Shown piece after piece: positions 33,171 through 41,485 of a stretch of DNA of 64,000 nt; the stretch's first letter is position 1; every line of letters begins with the position of its first letter. A model generated the notes under the pieces. It searched no databases. It saw nothing but the letters and a program-made list of their open reading frames with translations, and was not told the DNA's origin. The position numbers and the translations under genes are program-made. The DNA comes from Arthrobacter_H sp030452125 (GTDB taxonomy: Bacteria; Actinomycetota; Actinomycetes; Actinomycetales; Micrococcaceae), in assembly GCA_052379645.1 (NCBI GenBank), contig JBQSYU010000005.1; one strand, given 5' to 3'.

Positions 33171-34358
33171 ATGAGCGCCGTGCCAGGTGAGTCGCAAGCC
33201 GCCGAAGCCGCCGACCTCGACAGCGTCTGCCGCCACTTCGGCATTTCCGTGGAGGACTACCTGCTGCCCTCGCGCGGCCAGATCCAGATCGTCGACGAGG
33301 GCGGTTCGTTGCGCCCCGCCGAGGACCAGGGGACCGAGCCGGGCCATGAATACCCGCTTCCCGACGACGAGACGCTGCTGAAGGCCTACGAGCAGCTGGT
33401 GATCGGCCGCCGGGCCAACGACCAGAACTCGGCACTGGTCCGCCAGGGCCGCATGGCCGTCTACCCCTCCAGCCATGGCCAGGAGGCCTGCCAGGTGGCA
33501 GCGGCCCTCTGCCTGGGCCAGAACGACTGGATGTTCCCCACCTACCGGGACTCCGTGGCCGTGATGGCCAAGGGAGTGGACCCGGTGGAGACGATGGTGC
33601 TCTTCCGCGGAGACTGGCACGGCGGCTACGACCCCCGCCAGTACAAGGTCGGCATCCAATCCACCCCGCTGACCACCCAGTTGCTGCACGGGGTCGGTGT
33701 CGCCCATGCCGCCAAGCTGCGTGGCGAGGACACCGTCGTGTTGGCGATGTGTGGCGATGGGGCGACCAGCGAAGGCGATTTCCACGAGGCCCTGAACTTC
33801 GCCGCGGTGTTCAACCTGCCGGTGATCTTCTTCGTGCAGAACAACCAGTACGCCATTTCCGTGCCGCTGTCCCAACAGTCGGTGGCCCCGTCGCTGGCCC
33901 ATAAGGCCGTCGGCTACGGCATGGCCGGCGAACGCGTGGACGGCAACGACCTGGTCGCGCTCATGGCCGTGCTGGGACGCGCCGTGGAACTGGCCCGCAC
34001 CGGCTCCGGCCCGCTCCTGGTGGAAGCCCATACCTACCGGATGCAGGCCCATACCAACGCCGATGACGCCACCCGGTACCGGGAGGACGAGGAAGTGACG
34101 GCCTGGCAGGCGAAGGACCCGTTGAACCGGATGACCACCTACCTGAAGAACAAGGGTCTGCTCGACGATGCGGTCACCGAACGCATTGCCGCCCACGCCG
34201 AAGACACGGCGCAGGCCCTGCGTGATGGACTGAACCAGGACCCGGAGATCGATCCGCTGGAACTGTTCGATCACGTCTACGCCACCCAGACCCCGCAGCT
34301 GGCCGAACAGCGCGCACTGCTCGCGGACGAACTCTCCCGGGAAGGGGACGCCAAGTGA
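33171..34358 (+). CDS. bkdA: branched-chain 2-oxoacid dehydrogenase E1 alpha subunit
   Basis: 395 residues. ThDP-binding motif CGDGATSEGDFHEALNFAAVFNLPVIFFVQNNQYAIS (core GDGATSEGDFHEALNFA with the NN in QNNQYAIS). RMQAHTNADDATRYRED marks the phosphorylation-loop region. It decarboxylates branched-chain 2-oxoacids and transfers the acyl group to E2. The start at 33171 follows GAAGGAG. Pyruvate dehydrogenase E1 alpha is close in sequence; the Lrp neighbour and paa context favour the branched-chain substrate. No E3 gene lies in the window. Confidence 0.85.
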   Translation: MSAVPGESQAAEAADLDSVCRHFGISVEDYLLPSRGQIQIVDEGGSLRPAEDQGTEPGHEYPLPDDETLLKAYEQLVIGRRANDQNSALVRQGRMAVYPSSHGQEACQVAAALCLGQNDWMFPTYRDSVAVMAKGVDPVETMVLFRGDWHGGYDPRQYKVGIQSTPLTTQLLHGVGVAHAAKLRGEDTVVLAMCGDGATSEGDFHEALNFAAVFNLPVIFFVQNNQYAISVPLSQQSVAPSLAHKAVGYGMAGERVDGNDLVALMAVLGRAVELARTGSGPLLVEAHTYRMQAHTNADDATRYREDEEVTAWQAKDPLNRMTTYLKNKGLLDDAVTERIAAHAEDTAQALRDGLNQDPEIDPLELFDHVYATQTPQLAEQRALLADELSREGDAK

Positions 34359-35470
34359 GCCCGCACATCACCACTTCATCCGAGGCCAACGGCAACGTCA
34401 GCGCCGCCACGGCCCGAGCCACCGAACGCGCCGCAGAACGGGCCGAGGCCGCAGGCCCGCGGCCGGTCACCTTCGCCAAGGCCCTGAACACGGCCCTGGC
34501 CGACGCCATGGAAGCCGACGCCGGCGTCGTGCTCTTCGGCGAGGACATTGGCACCTTGGGTGGGGTCTTCCGCATCACCGACGGGCTGACGGCACGCTTC
34601 GGAGTCGAACGCTGCTTCGACACCCCGCTGGCCGAATCCGGCATCGCCGGCATGGCTATCGGCATGGCCATGAACGGGATGCGCCCGGTCATCGAGATGC
34701 AGTTCGACGCCTTCGCCTACCCGGCCTTCGAACAGATCGCCTCGCATCTGGCCAAGATGCGCAACCGCACCCGCGGTGCCGTGGACATGCCCGTGGTCGT
34801 GCGCATCCCCTACGCCGGGGGCATCGGCGGTGTCGAACACCACTGCGACTCCTCCGAGGCCTACTACGCGCATACCCCCGGGTTGAAGGTCATGACCCCC
34901 TCAACGGTGTCCGACGCCTACCGGATGATGCGCGAGGCCATTGCCTCGAACGACCCCGTGGTGTTCCTGGAGCCGAAGAAGCTCTACTTCTCCAAGGACA
35001 CGGTGGACCTGGACGCCCTGCGCACCGAATACGAGGCCGCGGCCGCCGCCGGCGAACACCCCACCGAGGGCCATGCCGCCGTGGCCCGTGCCGGCACCGA
35101 CGCGACGTTGATCGCCTACGGTCCGTCGGTTTCCACGGCACTGGCCGCCGCTGCGGCCGCGGCCGAGGAGGGGCGTTCGCTGGAGGTCATCGACGTCCGG
35201 AGCATCGTGCCCTTCGACGATGAGGCCGTCTGCGCTTCCGTACGCAAGACCGGCCGCGCCGTCGTCATCTCCGAAGCCCCGGGGTTCGCCTCCGTCGCCT
35301 CGGAGATCACGGCCCGGGTGCAGGAACGCTGCTTCCACTCCCTGGCCGCCCCGGTATTGCGGGTGACCGGATTCGACATCCCGTTCCCGGCACCGAAGCT
35401 GGAAGGCTTCTTCCTGCCTGGCGTGGACCGCATCCTGGACACCGTCGACTCGCTGCAGTGGGAGGACTAG
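34355..35470 (+). CDS. bkdB: branched-chain 2-oxoacid dehydrogenase E1 beta subunit
   Basis: 371 residues, transketolase pyrimidine-binding domain plus C-terminal domain. VVLFGEDIGTLGGVFRITDGL and FDTPLAESGIAGMAIGMAMNG carry the catalytic Glu region, and VEVIDVRSIVPFDDEAV-like LEVIDVRSIVPFDDEAV closes the protein. An Ala/Glu-rich N-terminal extension of about 35 residues precedes the fold. GTG start at 34355 overlaps the E1 alpha stop by 4 bases. Confidence 0.9.
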   Translation: MSPHITTSSEANGNVSAATARATERAAERAEAAGPRPVTFAKALNTALADAMEADAGVVLFGEDIGTLGGVFRITDGLTARFGVERCFDTPLAESGIAGMAIGMAMNGMRPVIEMQFDAFAYPAFEQIASHLAKMRNRTRGAVDMPVVVRIPYAGGIGGVEHHCDSSEAYYAHTPGLKVMTPSTVSDAYRMMREAIASNDPVVFLEPKKLYFSKDTVDLDALRTEYEAAAAAGEHPTEGHAAVARAGTDATLIAYGPSVSTALAAAAAAAEEGRSLEVIDVRSIVPFDDEAVCASVRKTGRAVVISEAPGFASVASEITARVQERCFHSLAAPVLRVTGFDIPFPAPKLEGFFLPGVDRILDTVDSLQWED

Positions 35471-35472
35471 AC

Positions 35473-36906
35473 ATGAGCATCAAGATATTCCTGCTGCCCG
35501 ATCTGGGCGAAGGGCTGACCGAAGCGGATCTGGTGAACTGGCTCGTGGCCGAAGGCGACACGATCGTCGTGGACCAGCCGATCGCCGAAGTCGAGACCGC
35601 CAAATCCCTGGTCGAGGTGCCCAGCCCGTTCGCCGGCACCGTGCACCAGCTCCATGGTGCCGCTGGAGACACCATGGATGTGGGCAAGGCACTGCTCTCC
35701 GTGGACGACGGCGAGGGTGCCGACGGCGGTGACGCGGCACCGGAAGCCCCGGTCGCCACCGAGGCGGCCCCCGTGGAAACGGCCCAGTCCTACCGGGAGG
35801 AGGAGCGGGCCGGAACCGGCGAGGGCTCCGGCAACGTGCTGGTCGGCTACGGCACCCCCGGCGGGGCCGGTGCGACCCGGCGGACCCGCCGCCCGCGCTC
35901 CTCGACGCCCTCCGCGGCGAAGGCGCCATCCGCCACCGCGGCCCCGGCAGCGGCTCTGACGCAGGCCCGCACCGCGGCACCGACCGTGATCTCCCCGCTG
36001 GTGCGCAAACTGGCCCGGGACCACGGGATCGACATCGCCACGCTGACCGGCTCGGGCCGCAGCGGGCTGATCATGCGTGCCGACGTCCAAGGGGCCATCG
36101 ACGCCTCGTCGGACGGGGCGCCGGCAGTGTCGGCAGCCTCCCCGGCTGCGGCTGCAGCTTCGGTCGATGGCATGGTCGGAGCCGACTCCCGTTCGGGGCT
36201 GGGCATTAGCTCACGGACACCGTTGAAGGGCGTCCGCAAGACCATTGCCCAAGCCATGAGCACCTCGCGCCGTGAAATCCCCGAGGCCACGGTATGGGTC
36301 GATGTCGATGCCACCGAACTGGTGCGGATGCGGGCGAAGCTCAAGGCGGCGGATCCGCAGAACACCCCCGGGCTGCTCGCGTTCATCGCCCGCTTCACCG
36401 TCGCCGGTCTGGAGCGGTACCCGGAACTGAACACCCGGATCCAGGACGCCTCCGATGGCGGACAGGAGATCATCGGCTTCGAGGGGATCAACCTGGGCAT
36501 CGCCGCCCAGACGGATCGCGGCCTGATGGTGCCCAGCATCGCCCGGGCCCAGGACCTCAGCGCCCGACAGATCGACACCGAGGTCCGCCGTCTGGCGGGG
36601 GTCGCCCGCGAGGGCAAATGCACGCCCGCCGAGCTCACCCGTGGCACGTTCACGCTGAACAACTACGGCGTCTTCGGGGTGGACGGGTCCGCGGCGATCA
36701 TCAACCACCCCGAGGTCGCGATCCTCGGCGTCGGGCGCATCATCGACCGCCCATGGGTCGTGGACGGGGAACTGGCCGTTCGCAAGGTCACGGAGCTGAC
36801 CCTGACCTTCGACCACCGGGTCTGCGACGGCGGTACCGCAGGAGGGTTCCTGCGTTATATCGCCGACGCCATCGAGAATCCCGGCTCGGTGCTCGCGGAC
36901 CTGTAG
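35473..36906 (+). CDS. bkdC: dihydrolipoamide acyltransferase (E2) component
   Basis: 477 residues. One lipoyl domain (residues 1-80) with the lipoylated lysine in VETAKSLVEVPSP, then an Ala/Pro/Thr-rich linker, a peripheral-subunit-binding domain (VISPLVRKLARDHGIDIATLTGSG), a second linker, and the acyltransferase domain with the catalytic His and Asp in FDHRVCDGGTAGGF. Transfers the acyl group to CoA. The start at 35473 is 2 bases after the E1 beta stop with GGAGG before it. The 16-base palindrome directly after the stop (36907-36922) may aid termination. Confidence 0.92.
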   Translation: MSIKIFLLPDLGEGLTEADLVNWLVAEGDTIVVDQPIAEVETAKSLVEVPSPFAGTVHQLHGAAGDTMDVGKALLSVDDGEGADGGDAAPEAPVATEAAPVETAQSYREEERAGTGEGSGNVLVGYGTPGGAGATRRTRRPRSSTPSAAKAPSATAAPAAALTQARTAAPTVISPLVRKLARDHGIDIATLTGSGRSGLIMRADVQGAIDASSDGAPAVSAASPAAAAASVDGMVGADSRSGLGISSRTPLKGVRKTIAQAMSTSRREIPEATVWVDVDATELVRMRAKLKAADPQNTPGLLAFIARFTVAGLERYPELNTRIQDASDGGQEIIGFEGINLGIAAQTDRGLMVPSIARAQDLSARQIDTEVRRLAGVAREGKCTPAELTRGTFTLNNYGVFGVDGSAAIINHPEVAILGVGRIIDRPWVVDGELAVRKVTELTLTFDHRVCDGGTAGGFLRYIADAIENPGSVLADL

Positions 36907-36986
36907 GCCGGGCCGGCCCGGCGGGACCATGCAGCCGGCGATGAAGGTCCCGAGGGAATCGGCGGAAGCCCTGGAGGCGGAAGGTT

Positions 36987-37925
36987 TCAGGCCGGTGCCA
37001 GCCGGGAGTTCCGCCACCAGTCCACGGTCGCCGCTGCGGCCGCCGGCAGGGCGGTGGGCTCGAGCCCGAGGGCTTCCTGGCTGGCGCGGGAATCCATGAT
37101 GAACGGGCGATCGAATTGGTAGGCCATCTCCGCCATTTCCCCGAGGCCGGAGGCGGCGACGCCCAGCAGGCGCACCAGCCATCCAGGAAGTCCCGAAACC
37201 GGGGGTGGTTCCACCCCGCCCGCCCGGGCATACGCCGCCGCCAGGGCCCGTTGCGTCGTGGCGGTCGCGGTGGGGGCGTGGAGGATCCGGTTCCACAGCT
37301 CGGGCCGTTCGCTGGCCCGGATCATCGCCGCGGCAAGGTCCGGGACGAAGGTGAAGGAGTGGAGCTGTCCCGGGTGACCGAACGCGAAGAGCCGTTGGCC
37401 CGAGAACACGGCCTCCAGCATGCGCGCTCCGGCATGGGCGTTCTCCACCAGGGGGCCGAAGAAATCCGAAGCGACCACGCTGACCGTCGCGGTCGTCGAG
37501 GCCTCGCGCGCGGCCAAGAGCCCGGTCCTGATCCCGCGTTTGCCTCCCGTCGCCTGGCGGGGGGAGTCTTCGGTCATGACGACCCCCGGCTCGGAGTAGG
37601 AATACAGGCCCTCGGGGAAGATGACCGGAATCCCCTGGGCGCCGGCGACCTCCAGGGCCACCTGATCCGCCTGCGGCAGGACCTTGCGCCAGGCGTCGGC
37701 CCGGTAGGCGGCGTGGACGCAGTGGAAGATCGCGGAGGCACCCGCGGCGGCCTCGGCCAGTTGGGAGGCATCAGTCGCGTCGACGCGGACCCTGCGGATC
37801 AACCGATGGGCCGGCCCGCCACCTGAACGGGTGGCCATCACCACGGTGTGGCCGGCATCGGCCAGTTGGAGGGCAACGGTGGATCCGACGGGGCCGGATC
37901 CGGTGACCAGGAAATGCTGGGACAT
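36987..37925 (-). CDS. NAD(P)-binding reductase/epimerase (SDR-like)
   Basis: 312 residues. The N-terminal FLVTGSGPVGSTVALQLADAGHTVVMATR is a clear Rossmann NAD(P)-binding motif. SVVASDFFGPLVENAHAGARML and AGGVEPPPVSGLPGWLVRLLG match the NAD-dependent epimerase/dehydratase and flavin-reductase-like families. The classical Tyr-x3-Lys is not evident. It is divergent from a TetR gene, with two matching operator-like sites between them, so it is the likely target of that repressor. Substrate unknown. Confidence 0.78.
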   Translation of the reverse strand: MSQHFLVTGSGPVGSTVALQLADAGHTVVMATRSGGGPAHRLIRRVRVDATDASQLAEAAAGASAIFHCVHAAYRADAWRKVLPQADQVALEVAGAQGIPVIFPEGLYSYSEPGVVMTEDSPRQATGGKRGIRTGLLAAREASTTATVSVVASDFFGPLVENAHAGARMLEAVFSGQRLFAFGHPGQLHSFTFVPDLAAAMIRASERPELWNRILHAPTATATTQRALAAAYARAGGVEPPPVSGLPGWLVRLLGVAASGLGEMAEMAYQFDRPFIMDSRASQEALGLEPTALPAAAAATVDWWRNSRLAPA

Positions 37926-37951
37926 GACACGCTCTTTCGTTGGACGGAAAT

Positions 37952-37967
37952 GAGAGCAGTGCTCTCT
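37952..37967. promoter_or_regulatory. TetR operator candidate, copy 1
   Basis: GAGAGCA and TGCTCTC arms around a single G (37952-37966). The same AGAGCAGTGCTCTCT core is repeated 49 bases further at 38002. Both lie between the reductase and TetR start codons. Confidence 0.7.
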
Positions 37968-38000
37968 AACGCAAGGCTACAGCCGGGAAACAGAGTGGTC

Positions 38001-38016
38001 AAGAGCAGTGCTCTCT
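38001..38016. promoter_or_regulatory. TetR operator candidate, copy 2
   Basis: AAGAGCAGTGCTCTCT, the second copy of the palindrome found at 37952. It lies 41 bases upstream of the preferred TetR start codon. Confidence 0.7.
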
Positions 38017-38056
38017 TAAGTTGACAGTGCTCCCGGAGGTGTCGTTTGATGAGGGC

Positions 38057-38803
38057 ATGACCAGGACGTTGACGCCGCGTGAACAAGCCAGGGAACGGAC
38101 CATGGCCGAGATCATGCGCATCGCCCGGGACCAATTGGTCGCCGAGGGGCCCGCCGCGCTGTCGCTACGGGCCGTGGCCCGGCAGCTGGGCATCGTCTCC
38201 TCGGCCATCTACCGCTATGTTTCCAGCCGGGACGAACTGCTGACCCTGCTGATCGTCGAGGCGTATTCGGATCTCGGTGGGCAGGTCGAAAAGGCAGTGG
38301 CCGCGGCCCCGGCGCACCCGCTGGAACGATTCACGGCGCTGGCCCGGGCCGTTCGCAGCTGGGCACTGGACGATGCCGCCCGCTACGCCTTGCTGTTCGG
38401 AACCCCGGTCCCGGGGTACGCGGCCCCGGCAGCGCTGACGAACGACGCGGGGACCCGGGTGGTGGTCGCCCTCTTCACGATTCTTGACCAGGCGTGGGCC
38501 AACGGGATGATCACGACGGCGGTCAGTGGTTCCGCCGGGGACCAGGAGCCCGCCATCCCGGAGCGGTTGGGCCGGGACCTCGAGGCGATCAGGCAGGACT
38601 ACGGAATCTCCATGCCCGCGGAACTCGTAGCCCGGGGATTCAGCTGTTGGTCGGGCCTATTCGGGGCAGTCACCTTCGAAGTATTTGGTCACTATGGGCC
38701 CGCGACCTTCGGTGACCCCGGGGAGATCTTCGAACGAACCATCCGGCTCCTGGCGACACAGGTGGGGTTGGGCCCCCGATGCCAGCCGGGAGGGAAGGCC
38801 TAA
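38057..38803 (+). CDS. TetR-family transcriptional regulator
   Basis: About 248 residues. TetR helix-turn-helix in AALSLRAVARQLGIVSSAIYRYVSSRDELL (core AVARQLGIVSSAIYRYVSSR). The C-terminal domain (FTALARAVRSWALDDAARYALLFGTPVPGY) belongs to the TetR_C_13-like group often seen in actinobacteria. The start at 38057 follows GAGGGC; in-frame GTG and TTG codons upstream (to 38021) are possible. Two copies of a palindrome upstream suggest repression of itself and of the divergent reductase. Effector unknown. Confidence 0.85.
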   Translation: MTRTLTPREQARERTMAEIMRIARDQLVAEGPAALSLRAVARQLGIVSSAIYRYVSSRDELLTLLIVEAYSDLGGQVEKAVAAAPAHPLERFTALARAVRSWALDDAARYALLFGTPVPGYAAPAALTNDAGTRVVVALFTILDQAWANGMITTAVSGSAGDQEPAIPERLGRDLEAIRQDYGISMPAELVARGFSCWSGLFGAVTFEVFGHYGPATFGDPGEIFERTIRLLATQVGLGPRCQPGGKA

Positions 38804-39180
38804 CGGCGGTAGAAGTCGTCGGAGAAGGTCTCCACCGCCTCGTCGTCCTCGGCGGGCGTGGCTGCGGCGTGGGGGACCTCGGGTCCCTCGTCCCCGGCGG
38901 CACCGTGTGGCACGGCCGGGGTTGCCCGTTCGTCGAGCCGCAGATGGTTCTCCAGCATGCGCACCACCACCGAGGCGGCAATGAACGCGACGCCCAGCGG
39001 GATGACCGCGGTGCTGAAGATCGTGCTCAGCGCCCTCAAGGCGTTGGCGGTGACCATATCTTCCGGGTCCACCGTGTCGAAGAGGTACTGCATGAGGTTC
39101 ATCGAAAACAGCTGCAGCGCCACACCGATGATGAAGATCACGACCCCGTAGATCATGAGCTTGATCGAAATGCGTTTCAT
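38800..39180 (-). CDS. small membrane protein, unknown function
   Basis: 126 residues with two membrane segments (LMIYGVVIFIIGVALQLFSM and ALSTIFSTAVIPLGVAFIAASVVV) and an acidic, probably cytoplasmic tail (about 85-126). No family recognised. It converges with the TetR gene, and their stop codons overlap by 4 bases. The 183 bases upstream, before the metallo-hydrolase gene, hold no other clear feature. Confidence 0.7.
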   Translation of the reverse strand: MKRISIKLMIYGVVIFIIGVALQLFSMNLMQYLFDTVDPEDMVTANALRALSTIFSTAVIPLGVAFIAASVVVRMLENHLRLDERATPAVPHGAAGDEGPEVPHAAATPAEDDEAVETFSDDFYRR

Positions 39181-39363
39181 CGCTGCTTCCCCCGGTCCTT
39201 TGGGTGGTTCCGGCGGTTCCTCGCCGGCGCCTTGGTCCCCTCGAGCCTACCTACCAGGACCGGCCCCCACGGCCCCGGGGGGGCCGGGGGAATAGAGTCG
39301 GAGCATCGACAGCGACTTCGGAGAACCGCGGCCCACCCACGGTTGCCGGGACAAGGACGGATC

Positions 39364-40203
39364 ATGAGTGCCAAGGCGACGGCCGCTCCCTGGCAGCGGG
39401 CAGGGGGACGCACCCACGTCCTGCGCCTGGAGGGGTTCGCCGTCAATGCCGGGCTGGTGATCGGTGATCGGCGGGCAGCTGTCATCGATTCGGGGGCCGG
39501 GCCGGCCGAAGCGGCCGAACTACATGCCGCAGTCCGCACGCTGACCGACCTGCCGCTGGTGCTGATCAATACCCACGCCCACGGGGACCACTTCTTCGGC
39601 AATGCCTACTTCCGTGCCCAAGGGGTCGCCGATATCTGGGCCCACGACCGGGCCGCCACGACGATCGCCCTGCGCGGCGCCGAACAGCGCGACCTGGTGT
39701 TGGAGGTGGATCCGGACATGGCGGCACCTCGGGGTCCACACACCCGGATCCTCCCCCCGAACCGGACCGTGGGGGCCGACGGGGTGGACCTGGATCTCGG
39801 CGGGTGGTCCATCAGGCTCTTCCACCTGGGCCCCGCCCACACCGACGGGGATCTACTCATCGCTTCCGGCCGGGTGCTCTTTGCCGGGGACCTCGTCGAA
39901 GAGGGGGCCGCCCCCCAATTCGAGGACTCCTTCCCCGGCGCCTGGGACGAGGCGCTCGGACGGATCCTGGCCCTGGGCCCGAGGCACCCGGTGGTGGTGC
40001 CGGGGCACGGGAAGATCGTGGACCTGGGGTTCGTCCGGGCCCAACGTGAGGAGCTTCAAACAGCCATAGAGCGGTGCCGTGCCGTGCTCGAGCACCCCTC
40101 CACCGACCCCGCCGGGGTCGTCCCGTCCCTGCCCTACGACCCGGTCCAGTCCCGGCACCTGTTCCTGCGGGTGAGGGACACCGCCGGGACGGAACAGGAG
40201 TAG
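39364..40203 (+). CDS. metallo-beta-lactamase-fold hydrolase
   Basis: 279 residues. Zinc ligands are clear: THAHGDHFFGNAYF, the Asp in LFAGDLVEEGAAPQ, and VVVPGHGKIVD. FHLGPAHTDGDLLI supplies the bridging His/Asp region. The single-domain layout fits glyoxalase-II-like and quinoprotein-associated hydrolases, but the substrate cannot be inferred. Start at 39364 (MSAKATAA) after AAGGACGGATC. The MFS gene downstream begins essentially at this stop codon, suggesting one unit. Confidence 0.85.
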   Translation: MSAKATAAPWQRAGGRTHVLRLEGFAVNAGLVIGDRRAAVIDSGAGPAEAAELHAAVRTLTDLPLVLINTHAHGDHFFGNAYFRAQGVADIWAHDRAATTIALRGAEQRDLVLEVDPDMAAPRGPHTRILPPNRTVGADGVDLDLGGWSIRLFHLGPAHTDGDLLIASGRVLFAGDLVEEGAAPQFEDSFPGAWDEALGRILALGPRHPVVVPGHGKIVDLGFVRAQREELQTAIERCRAVLEHPSTDPAGVVPSLPYDPVQSRHLFLRVRDTAGTEQE

Positions 40204-40207
40204 GGAC

Positions 40208-41470
40208 ATCACCTCGACTTCGCAGCCCGGCGGTGGACCCCCGCTGCGCACGCTGATCTTCCGCATCTACGCCCCGTCACTGCTTTATGCCGTGGGCCGG
40301 GGCAGCATCCTGCCCGTCATCGCCTTGAGCGCCCGTGGGCACGGCTCCACGGTCGCCGAAGCAGCATTGGTCATCACGCTCATGGGGGTCGGCTCCCTGA
40401 TCACCAACATCCCGGCGTCCCTGCTGATCGCCCGCCTCGGCGAGCGCACCGCCATGATCGGTGCCGCGCTGTGGGCCAGCGTCGGCATGGCCGTCTGCCT
40501 GGGGGCGGGCCACCTGGCCCCCTATGCTGCCGGGGTGCTGATGATCGGCATGGCCGGTTCCGTCTTCAACCTCTCCCGGCAGAGCTACCTGACCGAAGCG
40601 GTGCCGGTCACCTACCGGGCCAGGGCCATGTCGGGGCTGGGCGGAACCCTGCGCGTGGGCCTGTTCGTCGGGCCCTTCGTCGGGGCAGCCACCATGCACT
40701 TCCTTGGTCTGCAGGGGGCCTACTGGGCCGGGCTGGTGGCCATGGTGGCCGCAGCCGGGGTCTGCATCGGCATCCCCGAACTCCAGGCCCCTGCCGGGTC
40801 GGGACGCCCGGAAAGGGGCGAAACCGGTGCCGCCCCGGTGCCGCGGACCGCGACGGTGACGTTGCGGGCGATCCTGGCCGCGCACTGGCGCACCTATGCC
40901 ACGATCGGCAGTGCCATCGTGGTGATCTCCGCCGTGCGGGCCACCCGCCAGGCGGTCATCCCGCTCTGGGCCGAACACCTGGGCATGGACGCCTCCGCCA
41001 CCTCGCTGGTCTACGGGCTCTCCGGGGCCGTGGACATGCTGGTGTTCTACCCGGCAGGAGTGGTGATGGACCGGCGTGGACGGACGTGGATCGCGGTACC
41101 GTGCATGGTGGTCATGGGTGTTTCCCTGGCCTTGATGCCCTTCACCACCGGGCCGGGGACCCTGCTGCTGGTGGCCATGTTGTTGGGCCTGGGCAACGGG
41201 ATCGGCTCGGGTCTGGTGATGACCTTGGGCGCCGATCATTCCCCCTCGGTGGGCCGGCCGCAGTTCCTGGGCTTCTGGCGACTGATCTCGGATGTGGGGG
41301 TGTTGTCCGGGCCCGTCCTCCTTTCGGCGGTGACGGCGATGGCCAGCCTGGGGACCGGGGTCTTCGCCATCGCGGCCCTCTCCTTCGCCGGGGGAGGTCT
41401 CTTCGCCTGGTTCATCCCGCGCAAGGCACCACCGGGAAGCCTGGATGCCCGCAGGACGCGGGCCTCGTGA
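40208..41470 (+). CDS. MFS transporter, probable non-canonical start
   Basis: About 420 residues, 12 membrane segments. The motif after segment 2 is LIARLGERTAMIG, and a second-half counterpart reads VVMDRRGRTWIAVP. No ATG, GTG or TTG lies upstream of GTG 40292, yet the first membrane segment plainly begins before it (LIFRIYAPSLLYAVGRGSILP). AGGAG at 40196-40200 sits 7 bases before an ATC codon at 40208, giving TSTSQPGGGPPLR as the natural N-terminus; CTG at 40244 or 40253 are alternatives. So translation probably starts at a rare codon, or the ATC is a mutated ATG. Substrate unknown; drug-efflux-like. Same strand as the metallo-hydrolase gene. Confidence 0.82.
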   Translation: MTSTSQPGGGPPLRTLIFRIYAPSLLYAVGRGSILPVIALSARGHGSTVAEAALVITLMGVGSLITNIPASLLIARLGERTAMIGAALWASVGMAVCLGAGHLAPYAAGVLMIGMAGSVFNLSRQSYLTEAVPVTYRARAMSGLGGTLRVGLFVGPFVGAATMHFLGLQGAYWAGLVAMVAAAGVCIGIPELQAPAGSGRPERGETGAAPVPRTATVTLRAILAAHWRTYATIGSAIVVISAVRATRQAVIPLWAEHLGMDASATSLVYGLSGAVDMLVFYPAGVVMDRRGRTWIAVPCMVVMGVSLALMPFTTGPGTLLLVAMLLGLGNGIGSGLVMTLGADHSPSVGRPQFLGFWRLISDVGVLSGPVLLSAVTAMASLGTGVFAIAALSFAGGGLFAWFIPRKAPPGSLDARRTRAS

Positions 41471-41485
41471 GGAGTCCGGCCCGGG

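Noticed and set aside
36907..36922. 16-base perfect palindrome (GCCGGGCCGGCCCGGC) after the E2 gene as a repressor site
   Set aside because: It has no spacer, lies directly after the stop codon and is pure GC, so it is better seen as part of a weak terminator or chance.
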